A stretch of 64,000 nt of DNA from positions 16,629 through 80,628 of the forward strand of contig CALJVJ010000046.1 in NCBI GenBank assembly GCA_937974625.1, given 5' to 3'. Shown here piece by piece: positions 44,205 to 53,849 of the stretch. Origin of the DNA: an uncultured Saprospiraceae bacterium (GTDB taxonomy: Bacteria; Bacteroidota; Bacteroidia; Chitinophagales; Saprospiraceae). The position numbers and the translations under genes were made by a program. The notes under the pieces are model-generated. The model ran no database searches. It saw only the letters and a list, made by a program, of their open reading frames with translations, and was not told the origin of the DNA. Position 1 is the stretch's first letter, and each line of letters begins with the position of its first letter.

Positions 44205-46010
44205 TCATTCTTTTACTATTTTAAATGATTTGGCCACCCCTTGAATATTGGTTTGAACAAGATAAATTCCACTAGGATAATTTGATAAATCAACGTTAGT
44301 TTGGGGACTATTAATAATTGAAGCATAAAGTAATTGCCCCATGATGCTAAATAGCATTACCCTATCATTTTCAGAGAATGAAGTTTGTGTGGTAGATAAA
44401 ACAATGTTACCAATAGTAGGATTAGGATAAATAGCAATGGTGTGTTCATAACTAAGTTCATTGATATTTGTAGCTGTTAAACTACTAGCACATTCATTCG
44501 AAAAAGCAGTACTTAATTCTGAACTGGTTACTAAAGTAGCAGTAGCATCCTTACAAATACATCTTCCATCATTATAATTATAAGTCATAAAAGGAGCATT
44601 CATTTCAAAGGCTTTAAAAGTGCATTGTTCGAGTGTTAAGGAATCACTTGTAACCATTTGCATTTGATGACTCCAATTGGTGAATAAGGTATTACCTCCA
44701 CTCCAATGATTGAGTCCTGGCTCTTGCGTGAAATTACAAGGCTTGAAGAATAACAAATATAGAGTTCCTGTTCCTCCTGGGCCTACACCACCACCCATAT
44801 TTACTGCAATTGTACCGTCTCCACGTAAATCACCAACAAAGGAAACCGAACGAGAAAAACGTTCTCCGCTGCCAAATTCAAAGCCAAAGCCGCCTTGCGA
44901 CCCATTTAATTTGGTATAGGTTTTTACCGTCTTATCATTATTCAGATAAAGAATGTAGCCATCTCCTTCATTTTGCTGATTGGCGCCCGTTATCAAATCT
45001 ATAGTACCATCCCCATTCAAATCTCCTGCAGCACACATGGCATGCCCAAATTGAGCTCCGGCAGAGCCATTAGGATTTTCGCCTGTCGTCAAGGTGTCGT
45101 TAAAGCCATTTAATCCTTCTGTTATTTTTAGTTTTGACACCACATTATAATTGGCCGGGTCAAGAGAAAGAATCCAAACAGCACCTTTCCCCCCATCTGA
45201 CATAAAAGCACCAACCGCCATTTCTTGCGTACCATCGCCGTCAATATCTCCAAGTATGGCAACTTCTCTTCCTCCAAATCTATCCCCATCTTCCAATCCA
45301 GTGCCAAAACCACCTGAGGTGGAACTAATAGTTACTGTATGGTCAGTGATTACCTGTGAGGCATCATCTAAGAACAAAATATTTATAGCACCTCGGTTAG
45401 TTCCACCGGAGTTTGAATTGGGGTCGCAGGCAACTAAATCAATTTTACCATCCAGATTTAAATCACCAATAGCTGACAATCCTTGCGCAATAATATCGGC
45501 ATTTTTGACATAGTTTTTTACCGTTCCATCCCTGTTTAAATGAATGATATATAAGGCTCTATTAGTGGAGGAGGGTGCCGAGACTGCAATGTCTGGAATA
45601 TTATCACCATTATAATCGCCAATGCCTGCTACACCGTAGCCAAAAAAATTACCTTCCAGTAAGGTTTCCTGAAATCCACCATCTAGCGCTGATATTTTTT
45701 GATTGTCTTGAACGGTACCATCTTTATTCATAAAAACAATATAGACTGCACCTGCATCTGTTTGACCATCATCATCAGAACGAGCCCCAATTATAAGGTC
45801 AAGAATACCATCACCATTAACATCTCCTGCAACCGCATGATCTCGGCTAAACCGGTCTCCTGCATCAAGGTCTGCAAAGAATCCACCTGAACCTTCTTCT
45901 ATTCTCACAAAACCATCTGGACCAAATTGGGTAAGTGTTTGTGCATTTGTAACATTTACCAGGCTCAGTATAATAGCGGCTATTAAAATTGAAAAGGTAT
46001 TATAATTCAT
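44205..46010 (-). CDS. T9SS cargo protein with FG-GAP (integrin-alpha-like) repeats
   Basis: The 601-residue protein has a signal peptide (to NVTNAQ), then five or more FG-GAP beta-propeller repeats with the calcium-binding loop DxNxDxxxD (GDVNGDGILDLIIG, GDYNGDNIPDIAVS, GDLNLDGKIDLVAC, GDIDGDGTQEMAVG, GDLNGDGTIDLITG), a small cysteine-containing region (about 420-500), and a C-terminal T9SS type A domain (IAIYPNPTIGNIVLS to KSFKIVKE). The propeller is likely to mediate surface adhesion or interactions. It shares its strand and spacing with the next cargo gene and was probably acquired or duplicated as part of the set. Confidence 0.87.
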   Translation of the reverse strand: MNYNTFSILIAAIILSLVNVTNAQTLTQFGPDGFVRIEEGSGGFFADLDAGDRFSRDHAVAGDVNGDGILDLIIGARSDDDGQTDAGAVYIVFMNKDGTVQDNQKISALDGGFQETLLEGNFFGYGVAGIGDYNGDNIPDIAVSAPSSTNRALYIIHLNRDGTVKNYVKNADIIAQGLSAIGDLNLDGKIDLVACDPNSNSGGTNRGAINILFLDDASQVITDHTVTISSTSGGFGTGLEDGDRFGGREVAILGDIDGDGTQEMAVGAFMSDGGKGAVWILSLDPANYNVVSKLKITEGLNGFNDTLTTGENPNGSAGAQFGHAMCAAGDLNGDGTIDLITGANQQNEGDGYILYLNNDKTVKTYTKLNGSQGGFGFEFGSGERFSRSVSFVGDLRGDGTIAVNMGGGVGPGGTGTLYLLFFKPCNFTQEPGLNHWSGGNTLFTNWSHQMQMVTSDSLTLEQCTFKAFEMNAPFMTYNYNDGRCICKDATATLVTSSELSTAFSNECASSLTATNINELSYEHTIAIYPNPTIGNIVLSTTQTSFSENDRVMLFSIMGQLLYASIINSPQTNVDLSNYPSGIYLVQTNIQGVAKSFKIVKE

Positions 46011-46129
46011 ATTGGTCTATTTTTAGGGTTTTGAATGATTTTGTATTGGTTTTTCGATAACATCTACAAGGCTCTTCCTTTCCAAAAAAAATCTAAGAAA
46101 GCTTCTTACCATTCATAACATAAGGGTTA

Positions 46130-46174
46130 TGCATTTCGGATGTATTCAAAGTGCATTTTGAGGATGTATTCGAA
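46130..46174. repeat. Two tandem 22/23-bp repeats upstream of the FG-GAP gene
   Basis: TGCATTTCGGATGTATTC plus AAAG (46130-46151) and TGCATTTTGAGGATGTATTC plus GAA (46152-46174) are directly adjacent; the core GGATGTATTC is identical. They lie 120-165 bases upstream of the start at 46010 and could be operator sites. Confidence 0.5.
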
Positions 46175-46268
46175 CCATCTCTGGTTTTTCAAAACATATT
46201 TTCTTTAATCAGGAGTGGTATCCTGTTATCAAGTCGAATTGATTTTTTTTATTAAACAAGACAAAAAC

Positions 46269-47792
46269 TTATAATTCATACCTTAGGCCAACATTAAGCA
46301 TTTTGTTCTTCGTAAAAATACTTGCTCCTCTTGGACTAATAACTGGTTGTATACTTCTAATAAAAGTAGGTTCTATATAAAAAGAAAGTCCTTCGATAAA
46401 GGTGTACTCTAGACCTGTGCCAACCAAATAATGTGCAGAATAGTTATTTTTTGAACTAGAACTTGTTCGTTCTCTAAAATTACTCGACCGAGAGTTAAAT
46501 TGCGTATCATCATCTATAATAATCTGCTGTAATTCCAAGTTTTTGGATAGTAAAAAACGATTTAATAATCCTGCTTTTAAACTGAGGGCGAATGACCCTA
46601 TGGCCCAATCTTTTTTGACAATTAATGGCAAATCCAAATAATTACGAGCACTAGAAAAGACTATATCCATATTGATTTTGGCATCAGATGAAACGGTTGA
46701 GGAAGAACTTCGAACAAGTGATATATCTGTATCTACAGCTCCTTCAGAAGAACCTAATTCAAAGTTTACTTTACTCTCATACTCTCCATTATTGTTTAAA
46801 CGTTCTTGTAAAAAATCATAAGGAATTATTCTGTTATGTTGCATCGATTTCTTAATAGAAAAAAGGTGTAACCCCGTTTCTATAGACCATCCTTTATCCA
46901 ATTTAATCCCAAATTGAAGACCCGTAGAATAAGCTGTTTTTTGTGTTTCTTGCCGAGGGAAAAACTCATTTTTGTCTAATTTTGGCCCTTTGTCTTTGAC
47001 AGTCGTCAAAACAGTAGCATAGCTCGCTGCCACATACCATTTAGGTCTTTTTTTGATAATAGGAGTAATCGTTGATTTGGTCCAATTAATACTTCTATCC
47101 TTCGATTCAAGCTGAGCAATAGAAGTTGGTAATTTATCTAAAATAGAAAAAGTATTTAACCTTTTTTCTTTAGGTTGAAGGGAGACATTCAACTCTTTTT
47201 TATGACTACGATGGTCTTTATTATCAATAGTAACTAGGTTAATGTCTGTTTTTAAAATAGCCCCTTCCAATTTTTTATTGGAAGAGGTTTGATTTACGAA
47301 TTTAGAAATAAGAGAGTTTTTAGCAGCATTGACGTTGTTAAATACAGTTTTTTCTTTAAGGTCATCTTCTTTATTAGAGACCGTTGATAAATCTAATCCT
47401 TTGTGATTGTATGTAGGATTATGGAGTGGTTCACTATTTGAGTCAGCAGGCTTAATTTCCTGCTGTTTATTTAAGGCTAGTAAATCAGATTGAATTTTTT
47501 GTACTGTTTTGTCATTTTCGATTATTTTATCTGATAAGCGCTCTATTTTTTGATTAGATTGATATAGTTGAAAAACGCTTAATAAAAATAATACACTTGC
47601 AGCGATTGCTATCCAATCCCAATATAGAAATTTCTTTTCCTCCTTTTTTTCTTTACTAAGTCCTTTTTGGATGCTATCCCAATCGTCCTCAGAGGGCATA
47701 TTCCATCCTTCTGGCTCATGAATCTTTTGTGAATCATTAAACAGATTTCTAAATAAATCTTCTAAATTATCTTTAGAATTTCTCTTTTTCAT
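46269..47792 (-). CDS. Membrane-anchored beta-barrel-type protein coupled to an ECF sigma factor
   Basis: The 507-residue protein has a cytoplasmic N-terminus (about 1-54, with PEGWNMPSEDDWDSIQKGL), a membrane helix (about 55-76, WIAIAASVLFLLSVFQLY), a coiled-coil stretch (QKIERLSDKIIENDKTVQKI), and a C-terminal region (about 255-507) with alternating amphipathic strands like an outer-membrane beta barrel. The N-terminal W-x-W region resembles the anti-sigma-like start of Bacteroidota proteins encoded behind ECF factors. The sigma factor gene ends 6 bases before its start, so they are translationally close. The barrel-like part with a cytoplasmic front is odd and typical of this family. Confidence 0.7.
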   Translation of the reverse strand: MKKRNSKDNLEDLFRNLFNDSQKIHEPEGWNMPSEDDWDSIQKGLSKEKKEEKKFLYWDWIAIAASVLFLLSVFQLYQSNQKIERLSDKIIENDKTVQKIQSDLLALNKQQEIKPADSNSEPLHNPTYNHKGLDLSTVSNKEDDLKEKTVFNNVNAAKNSLISKFVNQTSSNKKLEGAILKTDINLVTIDNKDHRSHKKELNVSLQPKEKRLNTFSILDKLPTSIAQLESKDRSINWTKSTITPIIKKRPKWYVAASYATVLTTVKDKGPKLDKNEFFPRQETQKTAYSTGLQFGIKLDKGWSIETGLHLFSIKKSMQHNRIIPYDFLQERLNNNGEYESKVNFELGSSEGAVDTDISLVRSSSSTVSSDAKINMDIVFSSARNYLDLPLIVKKDWAIGSFALSLKAGLLNRFLLSKNLELQQIIIDDDTQFNSRSSNFRERTSSSSKNNYSAHYLVGTGLEYTFIEGLSFYIEPTFIRSIQPVISPRGASIFTKNKMLNVGLRYEL

Positions 47793-47798
47793 TTTCTT

Positions 47799-48332
47799 TT
47801 ATGTTAGTAATTGTCGCTCAAGTTGTTTCTTCAATGCAGCCTTTGCTTTAAATAATTGGGTTTTAGAGGTACTCTCGCTAACACCGAGTAAATGGGCAAT
47901 TTCCTTATGACTATATCCTTCGATTACATACAAATTAAAAACTAATTTATAGCCATCTGGCAATCGTTGAATTAAGCGAGTTAATTCTTCCATTTCTAAT
48001 TTTTGGAAAACGATTTCTTGACTATGAAACACTTCTTCATAAGCTTGACTGTCTTCGTGTTGCCAATCTTTTTTCCATTTACGTATATATCGTAAAGCAG
48101 TATTTACCATGACTCTACGCATCCAATTTTCTAGGTGTCCTGTAGAATTACATTGATGTAAATCTTTATAAATATTAATGAACCCCTCTTGAAATATATC
48201 TTTTGCTTCAGAACGGTCCCTGCTATAGCGTAAGCAAATGGCAAAGAGGAATACTTTGTATTTATCATACAAGTATCTTTGCCCAATTGAGCTCCCTTTT
48301 TTTGCTGCCTTTATTGCTTTTTCTAGGTTCAT
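47799..48332 (-). CDS. RNA polymerase ECF-type sigma factor
   Basis: The 177-residue protein contains sigma region 2 (YLYDKYKVFLFAICLRYSRD, then AKDIFQEGFINIYKDL and LENWMRRVMVNTALRYIR) and region 4 (LPDGYKLVFNLYVIEGYSHK with the HTH EIAHLLGVSESTSKTQLFKA). These are standard for the Bacteroidota ECF group in which a membrane protein is encoded behind the sigma gene, as is the case here. Which promoters it reads is unknown. The divergent spacer to the groEL terminator carries no clear operator. Confidence 0.92.
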   Translation of the reverse strand: MNLEKAIKAAKKGSSIGQRYLYDKYKVFLFAICLRYSRDRSEAKDIFQEGFINIYKDLHQCNSTGHLENWMRRVMVNTALRYIRKWKKDWQHEDSQAYEEVFHSQEIVFQKLEMEELTRLIQRLPDGYKLVFNLYVIEGYSHKEIAHLLGVSESTSKTQLFKAKAALKKQLERQLLT

Positions 48333-48510
48333 TAAATTAGTTACAAAGTTCCCTTTTTAGTTAAGGGACACGAAATTGGGATATGGTTGTCTGGTGGAGA
48401 AATTATTTATAGTTTGGAAACTATTATTTGCATAGTTTAGAAGTTGTGACTGCTGACTTCTATTGTATAGTACGCTTTTACCTGAACTAAAATAGGGCAT
48501 CTTTAAATAC

Positions 48511-48546
48511 AAAAAGCCTTCCCGAATAACTCCGAGAAGGCTTTTA
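48511..48546 (-). terminator. Terminator of the groESL operon
   Basis: AAAAGCCTTC...GAAGGCTTTT with an inner CG pair and 9-nt loop, T run on the minus strand; about 70 bases past the groEL stop. Confidence 0.85.
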
Positions 48547-48580
48547 TATTTTAAAGCGTAATCATAAGCAAGAAAGCAGA

Positions 48581-48614
48581 TTTACCACTCACCACTTACA
48601 ACTAATCACTAATC

Positions 48615-48615
<1 letters not shown>
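48581..48615. repeat. Heptamer array directly behind groEL
   Basis: TTTACCA-CTCACCA-CTTACAA-CTAATCA-CTAATCT: five units with a 7-bp period that touch the groEL stop codon. Confidence 0.7.
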
Positions 48616-50328
<1,713 letters not shown>

Positions 50329-50361
50329 GAAGTTCGTCACCAACTATAAACCAATCATCGT

Positions 50362-50625
50362 TTAAAGAATAACTAAAATGTCATCTTCTCTCATGATGAG
50401 GTAATCCTCACCTTCATAATTCAATTCTTGTCCAGCATACTTGCCATAAAGAACGATATCTCCTTTAGAAACAGTCATTTTGTTTCCATCTTTACCAGGT
50501 CCTACTGCTACGATTTCGCCTCTTTGCGGCTTTTCTTTTGCAGTGTCAGGAATGATGATTCCACCCTTCGTTTTTGTATCAGCGGGTGCTGGTTTTACAA
50601 CTACGCGATCATTAATAGGCTTCAT
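50362..50625 (-). CDS. groES: Co-chaperonin GroES (10 kDa)
   Basis: GroES caps the GroEL ring. The 87-residue protein shows the family pattern: [15 protein letters not shown], the mobile loop with [24 protein letters not shown], and [10 protein letters not shown] before the C-terminal [15 protein letters not shown]. It is slightly shorter than the usual 90-100 residues. groEL lies downstream on the same strand. No CIRCE element precedes it; instead a candidate sigma-54-like promoter and an upstream inverted repeat are seen. Confidence 0.97.
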   Translation of the reverse strand: MKPINDRVVVKPAPADTKTKGGIIIPDTAKEKPQRGEIVAVGPGKDGNKMTVSKGDIVLYGKYAGQELNYEGEDYLIMREDDILVIL

Positions 50626-50729
50626 TGTAGTTTAAACTTTAAGTAAGGTTAATAAATTAGTTGTAGTTTTTTAAAATGACTATTTGAATAAAAATCATTT
50701 TTGGAAAACATTAAGATATTCATTCAGTC

Positions 50730-50745
50730 ATCAACTTCTGTACCA
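50730..50745 (-). promoter_or_regulatory. Candidate sigma-54-type promoter of groES
   Basis: TGGTACAGAAGTTGAT on the minus strand has the GG-N10-G(A) spacing of -24/-12 promoters, with two differences from TGGCACGnnnnTTGCA (C to T, C to A). It is about 105-120 bases before the groES ATG. Confidence 0.3.
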
Positions 50746-50760
50746 TGCCACTAAATCCGC

Positions 50761-50824
50761 CATTTTTGCCGAAATTGTTAAAATTTCAGCGAAAATGTGT
50801 CAGTATGGACGGAAATTATGTCAG
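50761..50824 (-). promoter_or_regulatory. Inverted repeat and phased TGTCAG sites upstream of groES
   Basis: CATTTTTGCCGAAATT and AATTTCAGCGAAAATG form arms of 16 bp with 14 matches around 5 bases (50761-50797). TGTCAG recurs at 50798 and 50819, 21 bp apart. They lie just upstream of the candidate -24/-12 element, where an activator would bind. Confidence 0.45.
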
Positions 50825-51149
50825 AACTACTCGAAATTGCTTCGAGAGGTCGCAAAAATAGCTGAAAGGGGCTAAATATTTGTTAAGAAAGTGTTAAGAG
50901 AATGCATGTTTTGCAAGAAATGCTGATTTATGGGCTTTGCAACTAAAAAAAACAGCACTTAAAGCCAAAATGATGCTCCTTGAATGTAAAATTTCTGTCT
51001 CTTAGCTATTTTTTAGTCTTTGGTAGCTTGTTTTTAGTATTTTAGAAATTATTTTGGTATAACTGCTCCCTTCGTCGAACAATTCTTTTTAGAGGTAGAT
51101 AAAAATGAACACTTTTTTCAATAGCGTAGTACTTTAGTATCAAAAAAAT

Positions 51150-51911
51150 ATGCTTAAAGGATTATCGAGTGGTATCACAGCTTATGGAAGCGCACTTCGT
51201 ATCATTTCAAAATTAGGATTATGGGGGTATGTGCTTATTCCTGCCTTAATTAGTTTGTTTTTGGCATCTATTATTGGGGTTGCTGCATGGAATTTTTCCG
51301 ATGATATTGGGCAACAACTGATTGCTTGGTATCCATGGGAATTGGGCGTTTCTGTAGTCGAACGTATTGGAACGGTCTTTAGTGGGGTTTTAATGATTGT
51401 TTTAGGCTTTATGCTCTATAAACACTTAATCATTTTATTAAGTGCCCCTTTTATGAGTCCATTGTCTGAAAAGGTAGAAAATCATTTATTAGGAAGACCG
51501 ACTACTACCCAATTTTCTATTACACAAATCGCAAAAGATTTAGTTCGAGGATTGCGAATTGCCCTAAGAAACATTATTCGAGAATCCTTTTTATTAATTT
51601 TACTATTAATGGCTGGATTGATTCCAATTTTTAGCCCTTTCGCTCCATTTTTAATATTTGGGGTTCAATCTTTTTATGCTGGTTTTGGGAACATCGACTA
51701 TACTTTAGAACGACATTTTAATGTCCGAAATAGTATTCGTTTTGTTAAGTCTAATAAAGGTTTAGCACTAGGAAACGGGCTAGTTTTTATGGGTTTATTG
51801 GCAATAGGTATTGGTTTTTTGATTGCTCCACCATTAGCGGCGGTTGCAGCGACGATTGAAACGACCAAACGATTGGGATTAAAACCTTCCTTGTCTGAAT
51901 TATATATTTAA
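51150..51911 (+). CDS. EI24/CysZ-like integral membrane protein
   Basis: The 253-residue protein has the EI24-domain layout: an N-terminal amphipathic start (LKGLSSGITAYGSALRIISK), helices at about 24-48 and 80-100, a cytoplasmic loop with the conserved LLSAPFMSPLSEKVE, then further helices (about 140-180 and 205-235). Proteobacterial CysZ, with the same fold, imports sulfate; Bacteroidota members have not been tested to my knowledge. There are no cysteine-synthesis genes nearby, so the transport substrate is open. The start at 51150 is the first ATG. Confidence 0.8.
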   Translation: MLKGLSSGITAYGSALRIISKLGLWGYVLIPALISLFLASIIGVAAWNFSDDIGQQLIAWYPWELGVSVVERIGTVFSGVLMIVLGFMLYKHLIILLSAPFMSPLSEKVENHLLGRPTTTQFSITQIAKDLVRGLRIALRNIIRESFLLILLLMAGLIPIFSPFAPFLIFGVQSFYAGFGNIDYTLERHFNVRNSIRFVKSNKGLALGNGLVFMGLLAIGIGFLIAPPLAAVAATIETTKRLGLKPSLSELYI

Positions 51912-51950
51912 TACTATTTTGTGTTAAGTTAAGCACGCAGACATATTTAG

Positions 51951-52028
51951 TTTCTCACTACAACACCACGACACAACAGCTTAAAGTATTGATAGTTAAT
52001 TCGTTGTGTTGTTGAGGCGTTGTGAGAA
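51951..52028. repeat. Inverted repeat with heptamer-like arms behind the EI24 gene
   Basis: TTTCTCACTACAACACCACG (51951 onward) is largely complementary to the stretch ending GGCGTTGTGAGAAA (52028), with a central AT-rich loop. The arms contain CACTACA-ACACCAC-GACACAA, about 7 bp per unit. Confidence 0.55.
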
Positions 52029-52218
52029 ATATTTGAATATAAAAAAAAACTATCATCTTAAATGTCTCCTAATTTTGAACAAACCATCTGTTAGTTGTTT
52101 CTTATTTTAATTATTGAAATATCATCAAACAAACAATCCAAATATAAAACCATTCGTGGTAGGTGTTTTCTAATAATCTGACTAAATTGTGCTGTTTATT
52201 ATTAGAAATTTCCAAAAT

Positions 52219-53706
52219 ATGTATAAATACTTCATTCTATTTTTAATTATAGGCTTTTGTAGCTGCCAAGCTCCTGTCCAAGAAAGTACTAAACATAAAA
52301 AGCCCAACATCCTCCTAATAATAGCTGATGACCATGGCTATGCTGACATGAGCATCAACCAACTAGCCTCAGATGTCCAAACCCCCAACTTAGATAAACT
52401 AGCCTTAAGTGGAACTCGCTTTACCAATGCCTTTGCCAGTAGCCCGATTTGTAGCCCATCAAGAATCGGGTTAATGACAGGGACTTATCATCAAAGACAA
52501 CAAGTATTTTGGTATGGAGGCAACGGTTTATCGAACCCAGAAATTCCAACGATGGCGGAGTTGTTATTGGATAAAGGCTATAGTACGGGCATGATTGGAA
52601 AATTTCATTTTGGGAGCAATGATGCAAATACGGAACATAGAAGTTTCCCACTAAATCATGGCTTCCAAGAGTTATTTGGATTTAATGGAGGTCGGAAGCA
52701 TTATTTAATCCATGATAGTGAAAAAGAGACCGCTTATAGAAAATTAATGGAAAAAGCACCTAAACCAAAGCAAAGTCTTAAAATGGAAAGCTTTTTTCGA
52801 CAGAATAATAGAGAAAGAGCAAAAGGATTTGCAACAGAAATATTAAGTGAAGAAGCTATTCAATTTATTAAAAATAAAACAACTAATGACCAACCATATT
52901 TTTTAACCTTATCCTTTAATGCAGTCCATAATTTTACCCATCAATTACCACAGGAATACTTGGATAAACATAATTTAAAAGGAATGGCAGATTGGGACCC
53001 AACAAAAGAGACTTATTACGAATGGTATGAGAATGGTCGAAAACCAAATAACCCAGAAGGACGAGCACATTATTTAGGGCAATTGTATTATTTAGATAAG
53101 GAAATTGGACGAGTGACAAATTATTTAGCGTCAACGAATCAATTAGAAAATACCATAATAATTTATGTGGGAGATAATGGTGGGTCCACCCAAATTTACG
53201 CAGATAATGGACCATTTGCTGGTGGAAAGTACACGATGTACGACGGCGGTTTGCGGATTCCATTGCTCATTTCTTGGAAAGGAGAATATCAACAAAATAG
53301 GGTGTCTGACAATATGGTGAGCGCTATGGATTTATTACCCACTTTGATGGATGCTACAAAAGTACCTAAGCCAACTACCTTGGATGGGATAAGTTTACAC
53401 CAATTATTAAAAGGACAAAATGCGGATATAGCACATGAAACCTTATTTTGGTTTGGTGGAGAACAAGCTGCGGTTCGGTCCGGAAAGTGGAAGTATCGAT
53501 GGGCTAATTTGGATGAAAATAGTTATGCTAAAAGGTCCACAATTTACGAGGGAGTCGAATTAGAATTGGGAGAATTTTTACATAATACGGCAACTGATAT
53601 CGGTGAAAAAGAAAACATCAAGGCTCAAGAACCTGCCATTTTTGAAGATTTGAAAAATAAATTGGATATTTGGAAAAAAGAAGTGGTAGGGGAGATTCCG
53701 AATTAA
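52219..53706 (+). CDS. Sulfatase, lipoprotein (FGly type I)
   Basis: The 495-residue protein has a lipobox in IIGFCSCQ, then the sulfatase alkaline-phosphatase-like fold: metal-site start PNILLIIADDHGYADM, the formylglycine signature CSPSR (C78) in SSPICSPSRIGLMTGTYH, the Lys-His motif MIGKFHFG, and the distal metal site YVGDNGGSTQ. It cleaves a sulfate ester from a glycan after its cysteine is oxidised to formylglycine. It is the first gene of a strand-consistent catabolic cluster. The frame also has a GTG start at 52189; the ATG at 52219 gives the usual signal. Substrate unknown. Confidence 0.92.
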   Translation: MYKYFILFLIIGFCSCQAPVQESTKHKKPNILLIIADDHGYADMSINQLASDVQTPNLDKLALSGTRFTNAFASSPICSPSRIGLMTGTYHQRQQVFWYGGNGLSNPEIPTMAELLLDKGYSTGMIGKFHFGSNDANTEHRSFPLNHGFQELFGFNGGRKHYLIHDSEKETAYRKLMEKAPKPKQSLKMESFFRQNNRERAKGFATEILSEEAIQFIKNKTTNDQPYFLTLSFNAVHNFTHQLPQEYLDKHNLKGMADWDPTKETYYEWYENGRKPNNPEGRAHYLGQLYYLDKEIGRVTNYLASTNQLENTIIIYVGDNGGSTQIYADNGPFAGGKYTMYDGGLRIPLLISWKGEYQQNRVSDNMVSAMDLLPTLMDATKVPKPTTLDGISLHQLLKGQNADIAHETLFWFGGEQAAVRSGKWKYRWANLDENSYAKRSTIYEGVELELGEFLHNTATDIGEKENIKAQEPAIFEDLKNKLDIWKKEVVGEIPN

Positions 53707-53781
53707 AAAACTCCTATTTACAAAAATCTAATTCAGGTCGATTAAATTCAGGCTACTAATCGGCTAACTTCAGAGTTTTAT

Positions 53782-53789
53782 TATCTTTG
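53782..53789 (+). promoter_or_regulatory. Candidate -7 box (TAnnTTTG) of the second sulfatase gene
   Basis: TATCTTTG is a perfect -7 match 61 bases before the ATG at 53850. Confidence 0.5.
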
Positions 53790-53849
53790 GTGCTATCTTC
53801 ATAATTGCTCAGAATTCCTATCTAAGAAAATTTAATTTAAAATGGTTTT

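Larger units (their letters stand above)
50626..51149. other. Divergent spacer upstream of groES
   Basis: No credible gene (the 63-codon frame at 50684 is not protein-like). It holds the candidate sigma-54 promoter (50730-50745), a 16-bp-armed inverted repeat (50761-50797) and two TGTCAG sites. Confidence 0.55.

Noticed and set aside
45151..45513. 120-codon + strand frame inside the FG-GAP gene
   Set aside because: It is the antisense shadow of the calcium-binding repeats; the FG-GAP protein on the minus strand is clear.
50684..50875. 63-codon open frame upstream of groES
   Set aside because: Composition is not protein-like and the frame overlaps the inverted repeat and TGTCAG sites of the regulatory region.
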